Assembly (NCBI GenBank): GCA_003133265.1
Contig: PKWQ01000385.1
Span: 1 to 32,984 of the forward strand
Length of the DNA: 32,984 bases
Source: Acetobacteraceae bacterium
Lineage (GTDB): Bacteria; Pseudomonadota; Alphaproteobacteria; Acetobacterales; Acetobacteraceae
Direction: 5' to 3'
Under the pieces are notes generated by a model. The model ran no database searches. It was not told the DNA's origin and saw only the letters and a program-made list of their open reading frames with translations. A program made the position numbers and the translations under genes. Each line of letters opens with the position of its first letter. Position 1 is the first letter of the stretch. Shown piece by piece: positions 1-8,340 of this stretch.

Positions 1-117
1 TGGTTCCTGGATGTTGCGGGCGAACAGGATGACGCCGGCCGGGCAATGGGCGCGCAGCATGGCCGCCTCCGCCCCGCTCAACTCCGGCCCGGCGATGCCG
101 ACGATCGCCGCCTTCAT
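1..117 (-). CDS. nagZ: Beta-N-acetylhexosaminidase N-terminus (partial, runs off window start)
   Basis: Reverse-strand translation from ATG at 117: MKAAIVGIAGPELSGAEAAMLRAHCPAGVILFARNIQEP..., typical NagZ start. Lies downstream of the SPOR gene and argS, a common alphaproteobacterial order. Confidence 0.85.
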   Translation of the reverse strand, partial: MKAAIVGIAGPELSGAEAAMLRAHCPAGVILFARNIQEP

Positions 118-135
118 GCGCGGCGGTCGCCGCTC

Positions 136-299
136 AGAGACCGTTTGAGCACTCTAGCGGTTGAGGGCCGGCGAGGGATTTTTCGTGCTGGAAAGGAGGT
201 TGCGCCGTCCCGATGCGGGGACATCGGGGCAAGCAGCCGACGAATCCAGCGCGGAAAAGACCCGACGGACCGACCCGCTAGAGTGCTCAAACGGTCTCT
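136..299. repeat. Fold-back element with perfect 25-bp terminal inverted repeats (136-160 / 275-299)
   Basis: AGAGACCGTTTGAGCACTCTAGCGG at 136-160 is the exact reverse complement of CCGCTAGAGTGCTCAAACGGTCTCT at 275-299. The interior also pairs: TTTTTCGTGCTGGA with TCCAGCGCGGAAAA (12/14), then TTGC/GCAA, and an apical CCCGATG-CGGGGA-CATCGGG hairpin. Confidence 0.9.
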
Positions 300-1147
300 C
301 AGAAGCTGGCGACGGAACAGCCAGCGCCTTTGGCGCGGACGCGCTCGCAGAAGATCGTCGCCTGTGCGGTGTCGGTAAAGCCGCCGATGCGCAGACGCCA
401 GAGCGCGTGGCCGTCATGCTCGGTCTTGGAGAAAGCCGGCCGCCGGCCGTTGAACAGATCCGGCATCCGCTTGGCCAAATGCTGCCATTCGGTCCGCGCG
501 GCCTCTTCCGAGCCGAGTGCCGCGAGCTGCACCTGCCTGCCACCCGGCTGCGTCTGGGCCGGGGCGGAGGAAGCGGTCGGCGCCGGATGCTGCGCCGGGG
601 GCGGTGCCGGACGCTGCGCCGGATGCTGCGCCGGCAGGGCGGCCATCGGCGGCGGATGCGATTCATGAACCGCCTGATGAGGGACGGTCTGCGACGGCGC
701 GGGCAACGAGGCTGTCAGAGCCGGCGGCGACGCGGATTTGGCGGCCTCCTCGGCGGCGCGCGCGGCGTCCTGCTGGGCACGCAGCGCCTGCGGCGCCGGC
801 ATTTCGGCGGCTGGGGCGAGTTTGCCGCCAGCTTCGCCGTCGGTGTCGCCGCCGGACAGGATCTCGTCATTGGCGCCGGCGACCTGCAATCCGCCCGGGT
901 TCTCCGGGCGCACCCGGATCGGCCGGCTGTCGGCCGCGATCACCGGCACGCCCGCCGGACGATGGCCGACCGCGCCCCACACACCGACCAGCACCACCAG
1001 CGCGCCGCCAACGCCGGCCGCGATCAGAGCGAGTTTCTTGGTGTCGGGGTCCATGCCGCGCGGCTGGCGGGGTACCCGCCAGGTCGCGCTGGGCGTTGCC
1101 ATATCGTCAGACAGGGTGCGTCTCATCCGGTCCCGCTCCATTGCCAA
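299..1147 (-). CDS. SPOR-domain exported/membrane protein
   Basis: 282-aa ORF with an N-terminal TM segment (LALIAAGVGGALVVLVGVWGAV), a Pro/Ala/His-rich linker and a C-terminal SPOR-like domain (GRQVQLAALGSEEAARTEWQHLAKRMPDLF...WRLRIGGFTDTAQATIFCERVRAKGAGCSV). Confidence 0.85.
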   Translation of the reverse strand: MAMERDRMRRTLSDDMATPSATWRVPRQPRGMDPDTKKLALIAAGVGGALVVLVGVWGAVGHRPAGVPVIAADSRPIRVRPENPGGLQVAGANDEILSGGDTDGEAGGKLAPAAEMPAPQALRAQQDAARAAEEAAKSASPPALTASLPAPSQTVPHQAVHESHPPPMAALPAQHPAQRPAPPPAQHPAPTASSAPAQTQPGGRQVQLAALGSEEAARTEWQHLAKRMPDLFNGRRPAFSKTEHDGHALWRLRIGGFTDTAQATIFCERVRAKGAGCSVASF

Positions 1148-1175
1148 CGCCGGGCAACGGGGCCGATCCGCCGCC

Positions 1176-2963
1176 CTAGCGCATTTCCTCGACGGGCGTC
1201 ACGCCCATCACCGCGAGACCGGAACGGATCACCACCGCCGTCGCCGCAACCAGTGCCAGCCGGGCCAGGGTCTCGGCCGGACGGTCGGGTTGCAGGAATC
1301 GCAGCGTCGAGTCGTCTCTGCCTCTATTCCACAGCATATGAAAATCGCCCGCCAAGTCATAGAGGAAAAACGCGATTCGGTGCGGCTCACGCGCCAGCGC
1401 GGCGGCTTCGACGGTGCGCGGCCAAGTGGCCAGACGCCGGATCAGGGCAAGCTCCGCATCCGCCGCCAAGCTGTCCAGCGCCACCTCCGCCAGCACCGCC
1501 TCGGCCAGCGCGGCCTCGCCCAGCATCTCGGTGGCCGCGCGCAGCACGGAGCGGCAGCGGGCGTGCGCGTACTGCACGTAGAACACCGGGTTGTCGCGGG
1601 TCTGGGCCAGCACCGCGTCCAGGTCGAACTCCATCTGCGCGTCGGATTTGCGGGTCAGCATGGTGAAGCGGACCGCATCCGCGCCCACTTCCTCGATCAG
1701 CTCGCGCAGCGTCACATAGGTGCCGGCACGCTTGGACATCCGCACCGGCTGGCCGCCGCGCACGATATGCACGATCTGGCACAGCACCACATCCAGCGTT
1801 GCCGCGCCGCCGGAAACCGCCTTCACCGCCGCCTTCATGCGCGAGACATAGCCGCCATGGTCGGCGCCCCAGACGTCGATCAGGGTCGGGAAGCCACGGG
1901 TGATCTTGTCGGCGTGATAGGCGATGTCGTTGGCAAAGTAGGTGTTGGAGCCATCGGATTTACGCAACGGCCGGTCCACGTCGTCGCCAAATTGGGTGGC
2001 GCGGAACAGCGTCTGCTCACGCGGCTCCCAGTCGTCCGGGGTCTTGCCCTTCGGGGGTTCCAGGACGCCCTCGTAGATCAGCCCGTCCACCGCCAGCCGG
2101 TCGATCACATCATCGACCACACCGGAGGCGACCAGCGCGCGCTCGCTGGAGAATACGTCCTGATCGACGCCGAGCAGGCGAAGGTCCTCGCGCACCTGGA
2201 GCATCATCTCCTCGATGGTGGCGTCGCGGACGGTGTCGATCCAGACATCCGGCGCGGCGATGCGCCCGCCAGGCGCGGCCAGCGACCCACCGAAGCTGGC
2301 GGCCAGCGTCTGGCCGACCGGGATCAGGTATTCGCCGCGATATTGCAGCCCGCCCGGCACCTCGTCGGAAAATTCCTCCTCGCTCAGGTCGGTGCCGATC
2401 GCCTGGAGGTAGCGCCAGTAGGCGGCCCAGGCGAGTGCGGTGACCTGCGCGCCGGCGTCGTTGATGTAATATTCCTTGCTCACCGCGAAGCCGGCCTTGG
2501 CCAGCAGGTTGGCGAGCGCATCGCCGACGACGGCGCCGCGGCAATGGCCGATATGCATCGGCCCGGTGGGGTTGGCGGAGACGTATTCCACGTTCACCGG
2601 CGCGCCGCCGCCGGTGCGGCTGTCGCCGAAGCCGATGCCACGGCGCAGCACCACCGGCAGCACCGCGCGCAACACATCGGGGTCCAGACGCAGATTGACG
2701 AAGCCCGGCCCGGCGGCCTCGGCCGAGGTGATGCCCGGCAAGGCGGCCAGACGCTCGACCAGCGCGGCGGCGATCCTGGCCGGCGGCTGGCGGGCCGGCT
2801 TGGCCACCACCAGGGCGGCGTTGGTCGCCATGTCGCCATGCGCGGGATCGCGGGTCGGCGTCACCTCGACCTTCGCCATCGCGTCCTCGGGCAGATCGGG
2901 GACAATCTCGCGGAGTGCGGTCAGCACCAGCCCACGCACACGGGCGAAGATATCGTCGTTCAT
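1176..2963 (-). CDS. argS: Arginyl-tRNA synthetase
   Basis: MNDDIFARVRGLVLTALREI...; HIGH motif (ANPTGPMHIGHCRGAVVGD), MSKRAGTYVTLREL, C-terminal anticodon-binding region. The ORF extends to 3203 but the argS-like start is at 2963. Confidence 0.95.
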   Translation of the reverse strand: MNDDIFARVRGLVLTALREIVPDLPEDAMAKVEVTPTRDPAHGDMATNAALVVAKPARQPPARIAAALVERLAALPGITSAEAAGPGFVNLRLDPDVLRAVLPVVLRRGIGFGDSRTGGGAPVNVEYVSANPTGPMHIGHCRGAVVGDALANLLAKAGFAVSKEYYINDAGAQVTALAWAAYWRYLQAIGTDLSEEEFSDEVPGGLQYRGEYLIPVGQTLAASFGGSLAAPGGRIAAPDVWIDTVRDATIEEMMLQVREDLRLLGVDQDVFSSERALVASGVVDDVIDRLAVDGLIYEGVLEPPKGKTPDDWEPREQTLFRATQFGDDVDRPLRKSDGSNTYFANDIAYHADKITRGFPTLIDVWGADHGGYVSRMKAAVKAVSGGAATLDVVLCQIVHIVRGGQPVRMSKRAGTYVTLRELIEEVGADAVRFTMLTRKSDAQMEFDLDAVLAQTRDNPVFYVQYAHARCRSVLRAATEMLGEAALAEAVLAEVALDSLAADAELALIRRLATWPRTVEAAALAREPHRIAFFLYDLAGDFHMLWNRGRDDSTLRFLQPDRPAETLARLALVAATAVVIRSGLAVMGVTPVEEMR

Positions 2964-2977
2964 CTGATTGGGGTCTC

Positions 2978-4126
2978 TCAGCCGGGAATCGACAGGTCGG
3001 TCAGGCGGCGATGCTCGTCCATGGCGTAGCGGTCGGTCATGCCGGCGATATAGTCGCATACCGTGCCGGCGGCACGGGCCGGGCTGCCCTCGCCCGCCCA
3101 CGCGCGCCAATCGTCGGGCAGCAGGCTGGGGTCGGCGCACAGCACCTGGAACAGCTCGCCGGTCAGCTTGCGCGCCTTCGTGGTCATGCGGTTCACCCGC
3201 CAATGGCGATACATGCGCGCGAACAGGAACTCCTTGATCACCCGGTTCGCCTCGGCGAAACGTGGGCTGAACGCCACCACCGGCTGCTTGGCGCGGCGCA
3301 CCGCCTGCGCGTCCTCCGGATCGAGCTTGGCCAGCCGTGTCCGTGTCTCGGCCACCAGATCGTTGATCATGACGTCGATCACCCGGCGGATCGTCTCGTG
3401 GCGCAGCCGCGGCGGCGGCACATCCAGGCTGGCGCGGCTGGCCTCGAACAGCGCCTCGCCGACCACGGGCAGGTGCGAGATCTCCTCCACCCCGAACAGC
3501 TTGGCGCGCAGCCCGTCATCCAGATCGTGCGCGTGATAGGCGATGTCGTCCGCCAGCGCGGCGACCTGCGCCTCCACCCCGGCATGGGTGAACAGCTCCA
3601 GCCCGTGCTGCTGGTCGTAATCAGCGATATAGGCCGGCGGGCTGCGCAGCGGGCCGTTGTGCTTGGCAAGCCCCTCCAGCGTCTCCCAGGTCAGGTTCAG
3701 CCCGTCGAACGCGGCGTAGCGGCTTTCCAGCAGCGTCACCACGCGCAAGGACTGGGCGTTGTGGTCGAAACCGCCGAACGGCTTCATCGACAGGTTCAGC
3801 GCCTCCTCGCCGGCATGGCCGAACGGCGGGTGGCCGAGATCGTGCGCCAGCGCCAGCGCCTCCGCCAAGTCCTCGTCGAGCCGGAGCTGTCGGGCGATGG
3901 CACGGGTGACCTGCGCCACTTCCAAGCTGTGCGTCAGGCGGGTGCGGAAGAAATCGCCCTCGTGGTTGACGAACACCTGGGTCTTGTACTGCAGCTTGCG
4001 GAAGGCGGTGGAATGCACGATGCGGTCGCGGTCGCGCTGCCAGGGCGAGCGCGTCGGGCTCTCCGGCTCTGGGTGCAGCCGGCCACGGCTGGTGGCGGCA
4101 TTGACGGCATATGGCGCGCGGGTCAT
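2978..4126 (-). CDS. dgt: Deoxyguanosinetriphosphate triphosphohydrolase-like protein (HD domain)
   Basis: MTRAPYAVNAATSRGR...SPWQRDRDRIVHSTAFRKLQYKTQVFVNHEGDFFRTRLTHSLEVAQ...ALAHDLGHPPFGHAGE: HD-domain dGTPase family signature. Confidence 0.93.
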   Translation of the reverse strand: MTRAPYAVNAATSRGRLHPEPESPTRSPWQRDRDRIVHSTAFRKLQYKTQVFVNHEGDFFRTRLTHSLEVAQVTRAIARQLRLDEDLAEALALAHDLGHPPFGHAGEEALNLSMKPFGGFDHNAQSLRVVTLLESRYAAFDGLNLTWETLEGLAKHNGPLRSPPAYIADYDQQHGLELFTHAGVEAQVAALADDIAYHAHDLDDGLRAKLFGVEEISHLPVVGEALFEASRASLDVPPPRLRHETIRRVIDVMINDLVAETRTRLAKLDPEDAQAVRRAKQPVVAFSPRFAEANRVIKEFLFARMYRHWRVNRMTTKARKLTGELFQVLCADPSLLPDDWRAWAGEGSPARAAGTVCDYIAGMTDRYAMDEHRRLTDLSIPG

Positions 4127-4227
4127 CCGGCGGGGCTTACACCCACCCACCCCCGGCTTCAATCTATGGTAGCCGCCATCGCATCGTGCCGCTTCAAATT
4201 GGCGGCCAGACTCCCTATGTTTCTGCT

Positions 4228-4572
4228 ATGGAGAGGCTCATGGAAACAAATTTCGGGCTCACCGAGCGCGCTGCCGCCCGGATTGCGGAGATCGTCGCGG
4301 CTGAAGGAAGGCCGTCGGCATTGCGCGTGGCCGTGCTGGCCGGCGGATGCAGCGGGTTTCAATACAAGTTCGAGCTGGACGACGCCGCGCAGTCCGACGA
4401 TGTGGTGATCGAGCACAACGGCGCCAGGGTCGTTGTCGATCCGGCCAGCCTCGATCTGCTGGCGGGTGCCGAACTCGACTACACCGACGAGCTGATGGGC
4501 AGCCATTTCGCGGTGCGTAACCCGAACGCCGTTTCAGCCTGCGGCTGCGGCACCAGTTTTTCGGTGGAATAA
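4228..4572 (+). CDS. erpA: Iron-sulfur cluster insertion protein ErpA/IscA family
   Basis: METNFGLTERAAARIAEIVAAEG...AVLAGGCSGFQYKFELD...VSACGCGTSFSVE: A-type carrier Cys motifs (C-x-CGCG). Start may be 4228 or 4240. Confidence 0.92.
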   Translation: MERLMETNFGLTERAAARIAEIVAAEGRPSALRVAVLAGGCSGFQYKFELDDAAQSDDVVIEHNGARVVVDPASLDLLAGAELDYTDELMGSHFAVRNPNAVSACGCGTSFSVE

Positions 4573-4581
4573 GTCGCGCAG

Positions 4582-5352
4582 GTGAAGCTCGCCACCTGGA
4601 ACGTCAACTCGATCCGCCAGCGGGAAAGCCATGTGCGCCTGTGGCTGGAGCGTGTGCAGCCCGACCTGCTGTTCCTGCAAGAGATCAAATGCGAGGAACC
4701 GGCGTTTCCCTCGCTGACCTTTCAGGCGCTCGGCTACAAGGCAGAAATCGTCGGGCAAAAATCCTATAACGGCGTTGCCGTGCTCTCCCGCATCCCGTTC
4801 AGCGTCACCCATCGCGCCCTGCCCGGCCATGCCCCGGACGACGCGCAGGCGCGCTATATCGAGGTCGAAGCTGAGGGGATCGCCATCGCCGGCATCTATC
4901 TGCCGAACGGCAATTCGGGCGGCGAGGACGGCTTCGTCGCCAAGCTGGCTTGGATGGACCTGCTGGCGGAGCACGCGGCGGCGCTGCTGGCGGTGGACAA
5001 GCCGCTGGCGATCCTCGGCGATTTCAATGTCTGCCCCGACGATTCCGACTTCGCCCCCGGCGCCTTGGGGCCGTCCGACGCGCTGGTGCGCCCCGAATCG
5101 CGGGCGCGCTATCGCCGGCTGCTGTGGCTCGGACTGACCGACGCGGTGCGCGCGCTGCATCCATCAGGGCCGGTCTATACCTTCTGGGACTACCAGGCCG
5201 GCGCCTGGCCGCGCGATCGTGGGCTGCGGATCGACCACGCCCTGTTCTCTCCCACCCTGGCCGAACGCCTCGTCGCCGCGGCACCGGACCGGGCGGAACG
5301 CGGGCAGGATCAGCCGTCCGACCATGTGCCGGTGCTCGTCGAGTTGACCTGA
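4582..5352 (+). CDS. xthA: Exodeoxyribonuclease III
   Basis: MKLATWNVNSIRQRESHVRLWLERVQPDLLFLQEIKCEE...GDFNVCPDDSDF...RGLRIDHALFSP...SDHVPVLVEL; GTG start. Confidence 0.93.
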   Translation: MKLATWNVNSIRQRESHVRLWLERVQPDLLFLQEIKCEEPAFPSLTFQALGYKAEIVGQKSYNGVAVLSRIPFSVTHRALPGHAPDDAQARYIEVEAEGIAIAGIYLPNGNSGGEDGFVAKLAWMDLLAEHAAALLAVDKPLAILGDFNVCPDDSDFAPGALGPSDALVRPESRARYRRLLWLGLTDAVRALHPSGPVYTFWDYQAGAWPRDRGLRIDHALFSPTLAERLVAAAPDRAERGQDQPSDHVPVLVELT

Positions 5353-5390
5353 GCGGTTGACGCCGGGCGCGGTCGCGGCGAGTTTGCGGC

Positions 5391-6524
5391 ATGCGCATCG
5401 CAGCCATCCTCGTCGCCGCCGGTTCTGGCAGCCGGTTCGGGGCGGACACGCCCAAACAATTCCTGACCATTGCCGGCAAGCAGGTCATCCGCCACGCGGC
5501 GGAGGCACTGGCGCCGCATGTCACGCTGATCCAGCCGGTCGGTGACGCCGAGCCGATCGCCGCCGCGCTCGCCGGGCTGGCGCACCTGCCGACGGTGCCG
5601 GGCGGAGCGACCCGGCAGGACAGCGTGCGCGCCGGGCTGGAGGCGCTGGCGCCATACGCGCCCGACATCGTGCTGATCCACGACGCCGCCCGGCCGGTGA
5701 TCCCCGCCCGCACGGTGCCCGACCTGCTGGCCGCGCTGTAACGCGCGCCCGGCGCCATCCCGGCGGTGCCGGTCGCGGACACGCTGAAGCGCGCCGACGG
5801 AGACGCCATCGCCGCCACCGTGCCGCGCGAGGGGCTGTTCCGGGCGCAGACGCCGCAAGCCTTCCGCTTCGCGACGCTGCTCGCACTACACCGGACCGGC
5901 ACCGACGCGCCGGCGACCGACGACGCCTCCCTGCTGGAAGCCGCCGGGCAGACCGTGCTGCTGGTGGCGGGCGCGGAAGACAACATCAAGCTGACCTACC
6001 CGGAGGATGCGGTGCGACTGGAACGTGCGCTGACGGCCCATCTGATCCCCCGCGTGGGAACCGGCTTCGACGTGCATGTGCTGGCGGCCGGCAGGAAACT
6101 GATCCTGTGCGGGGTCGAGGTACCGCACGACAAGGGCCTCGCCGGGCATTCCGACGCCGATGTCGGCATCCACGCGCTGTGCGACGCGATCTACGGCGCG
6201 CTGGCCGAGGGCGATATCGGCCGCCATTTCCCACCCAGCGAGGCCGACTGGAAGGACGCCGACAGTGCCCGTTTCCTGGCGCACGCGGCCGGCCGCATCG
6301 CCGCGCGCGGCGGGATGCTGGCGAACGTGGACGTAACGCTGATCTGCGAGCGGCCGAAGATCGCCCCGCACGCGGGCGCAATGATGGCGCGGCTGGCGGA
6401 GATCATGGGCGTCGATGTCTCCCGCGTTTCGGTCAAGGCGACGACGACGGAGAAGCTCGGCTTCGCCGGCCGGGGCGAGGGCATCGCCGCGCAGGCCGTG
6501 GCGACGGTGCTGGTGCCGCTGTAG
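5391..6524 (+). pseudogene. ispDF: Bifunctional IspD/IspF (2-C-methyl-D-erythritol 4-phosphate cytidylyltransferase / MECDP synthase) interrupted by an in-frame TAA at 5739-5741
   Basis: 5391-5741 (MRIAAILVAAGSGSRFGADTPKQFLTIAGKQ...VLIHDAARPVIPARTVPDLLAAL*) and 5766-6524 are in the same frame. Sequence immediately after the TAA (RAPGAIPAVPVADTLKRADGDAIAATVPREGLFRAQTPQAFR...) continues the IspD domain and then a full IspF domain. May be a real nonsense mutation or a sequence error. Confidence 0.85.
5766..6524 (+). CDS. IspD C-terminal portion plus complete IspF domain (potential GTG-started ORF downstream of the internal stop)
   Basis: MPVADTLKRADGDAI...VGTGFDVHVLAAGRKLILCGVEVPHDKGLAGHSDADVGIHALCDAIYGALAEGDIGRHFPPSE...: complete IspF motifs. 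Confidence 0.7.
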   Translation: MPVADTLKRADGDAIAATVPREGLFRAQTPQAFRFATLLALHRTGTDAPATDDASLLEAAGQTVLLVAGAEDNIKLTYPEDAVRLERALTAHLIPRVGTGFDVHVLAAGRKLILCGVEVPHDKGLAGHSDADVGIHALCDAIYGALAEGDIGRHFPPSEADWKDADSARFLAHAAGRIAARGGMLANVDVTLICERPKIAPHAGAMMARLAEIMGVDVSRVSVKATTTEKLGFAGRGEGIAAQAVATVLVPL

Positions 6525-6554
6525 ACTCGGCACGGCAGCAGAGGACGACCGAGA

Positions 6555-6863
6555 ATGAAACTCCAGGCACATTTCGCCGCGCTGACGATGGTTCTCGGGC
6601 TGGCTCTATCGGCCTGCCAGAAGCCGCCGGAGCAGCCCTATCCGCCGATCCCGCCGTTGCGGGAAGAAACGATGGCCAAGCCGCCGGTCACCATCACGCC
6701 CTTGCTCTGGCAGTTCGGCCATTGGGATTGGAATGGCGCGGGGTATGTCTGGGAACCCGGCACCTTCGTGCCGCGGGACTGGCACAGCGACGTATTCGTG
6801 TACGGCACCTGGGCCAAAGCTCCCGACGGGACCTGGAGTTGGCAGCCGGCACATTGGAAATAG
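6555..6863 (+). CDS. Small lipoprotein with YXWGXW/BcpO-type aromatic repeats
   Basis: 102 aa; lipobox-like LALSAC; repeated aromatic motifs FGHWDWNGAGYVWEPGTFVPRDW...YGTWAKAPDGTWSWQPAHW. Confidence 0.7.
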   Translation: MKLQAHFAALTMVLGLALSACQKPPEQPYPPIPPLREETMAKPPVTITPLLWQFGHWDWNGAGYVWEPGTFVPRDWHSDVFVYGTWAKAPDGTWSWQPAHWK

Positions 6864-6901
6864 CGCCGATACGCGGCACGACAGAGCCACCGGAGATCGC
6901 C

Positions 6902-7372
6902 ATGCGAGTTTTTGTATTGCTTATCGTGCTCGGCGCCCTGGCTGTCGCACGCGTCTCGACCGCCGGCGCGCAAACCATGCCCACCGTTCCGGATGCCCTC
7001 CAGGGCGGATCGCAACCGGCATCGGACCAGGCCAGCAACACCGGCGCGGACCAGCCGGCATCCACGATCGCGCCATCGCTGCCCGCGCCGGATGTCGAGC
7101 AGAACGCCCCGGCGCGGGATTACCTGCGCGCCGCGCGCACGGCGCTGGCCACCGGACGCACCGGGGAAGCGCAGCAGGCGCTGGAGATGGCGCAGACCCG
7201 CCTGCTGGATCGCTCCGTGCCGCTGTTTCAGACCGACACGCCAAGCATAGACCCGGCGGTCGGCAAGATCGCCGCCGCGATCAAGACATTGGGGGCGGGC
7301 GACCGGTTCCGGGCGATGCAGCTGATCGACGAGGCGCTGGCGCTGGCGGGCGAGCCGAAGGAGCCTCAGTAG
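6902..7372 (+). CDS. Hypothetical exported protein
   Basis: MRVFVLLIVLGALAVARVSTAGAQT signal peptide, low-complexity linker, C-terminal helical region. Start at ATG 6902, inside a longer ORF. Confidence 0.7.
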   Translation: MRVFVLLIVLGALAVARVSTAGAQTMPTVPDALQGGSQPASDQASNTGADQPASTIAPSLPAPDVEQNAPARDYLRAARTALATGRTGEAQQALEMAQTRLLDRSVPLFQTDTPSIDPAVGKIAAAIKTLGAGDRFRAMQLIDEALALAGEPKEPQ

Positions 7373-8340
7373 CAGCCGGCCAGCCGCGCGCGCTCGCGCA
7401 CCAGCGCCAGCACCGTGCGGCAGATCGGCAGTTCCTGCCCGACCATCTCGCCCAGTTCCACCACGGCGCCGAGCAGGGCGTCGATCTCCATCGGCCGGCC
7501 GCGTTCCAGGTCCTGCAACATCGACGTCTTATGCACGCCGACCTCGGCCGCGCCGTCGATGCGCTTCTCCACATCGATGGCGAAGCGGATGCCCAGCGCC
7601 TCGGCCACCGCCTTGCCTTCCAGCATCATCGCCTTGGTCACCGCGCGCACCTCCGGCTGGCCGGTGATGCGGTCGAGCGTGGAGGTGGTCAGCGCGGAGA
7701 TCGGGTTGAACGCGAGATTGCCCCATAGTTTCACCCAGATCTCGTCACGGATGCGCGGACGCACCGGCGCCTTGAGCCCGGCGGCGATCAGCGCCTTGGA
7801 CAGCGCCTCGATCCGGGGGCTGCGGCTGCCGTCGGGCTCGCCGAGGCTGAAACGGTCGCCGTAGGTGTGCTCGATCACCCCGGGCGCGATCACCTCGGCC
7901 GCCGGATAGACCACCGAGCCGATCGCCTGGCTCGGCGGCAGGATGTCCCACAGGTCACCATTTGGATCGACGCTGTGCACGCGGCGGTCGCGCCACGGAC
8001 CTTCCAGGCCATAGAAATACCAGTACGGCACGCCGTTGATGCCGGTCACCAGCGCCGTTTCCGGCCCCATCATCTTGGCGATCTCGGGCGCGGCCGACGG
8101 CAGGGAGTGCGCCTTGAGCGTGACCACGACATAGTCCTGCACCCCCGCCTGCCCGGCATCCGCCAGGCAGGTCGGATGGACGACGACGGTGCCCGCGTCG
8201 CTCTTCAACGTCACCCCGTTGGCCTGCATCGCGGCGAGATGCGGGCCACGGGCGATGAAGGTGACGTCCGCCCCCGCCTGGGCCAGCTTCACCCCCAGCA
8301 GGCCGCCGATGGCGCCCGCGCCGAAGATGGCGATCTTCAT
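7366..8340 (-). CDS. panE: 2-dehydropantoate 2-reductase (ketopantoate reductase family)
   Basis: MKIAIFGAGAIGGLLGVKLAQAGADVTFIARGPHLAAMQANGVTLKS...; Rossmann GAGAIGG; KLWGNLAFNPISALT C-terminal domain motif. Confidence 0.88.
   Translation of the reverse strand: MKIAIFGAGAIGGLLGVKLAQAGADVTFIARGPHLAAMQANGVTLKSDAGTVVVHPTCLADAGQAGVQDYVVVTLKAHSLPSAAPEIAKMMGPETALVTGINGVPYWYFYGLEGPWRDRRVHSVDPNGDLWDILPPSQAIGSVVYPAAEVIAPGVIEHTYGDRFSLGEPDGSRSPRIEALSKALIAAGLKAPVRPRIRDEIWVKLWGNLAFNPISALTTSTLDRITGQPEVRAVTKAMMLEGKAVAEALGIRFAIDVEKRIDGAAEVGVHKTSMLQDLERGRPMEIDALLGAVVELGEMVGQELPICRTVLALVRERARLAGCY

Noticed and set aside
136-299. Fold-back element as an integron attC site
   Set aside because: The arms lack convincing RYYYAAC/GTTRRRY core sites in the right places and no integrase or cassette array is present.
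738-3029. 763-aa plus-strand ORF over argS and the SPOR region
   Set aside because: It is antisense to well-supported argS; the translation is rich in R/H/Q/G with no recognisable domain, typical of shadow ORFs in GC-rich DNA.
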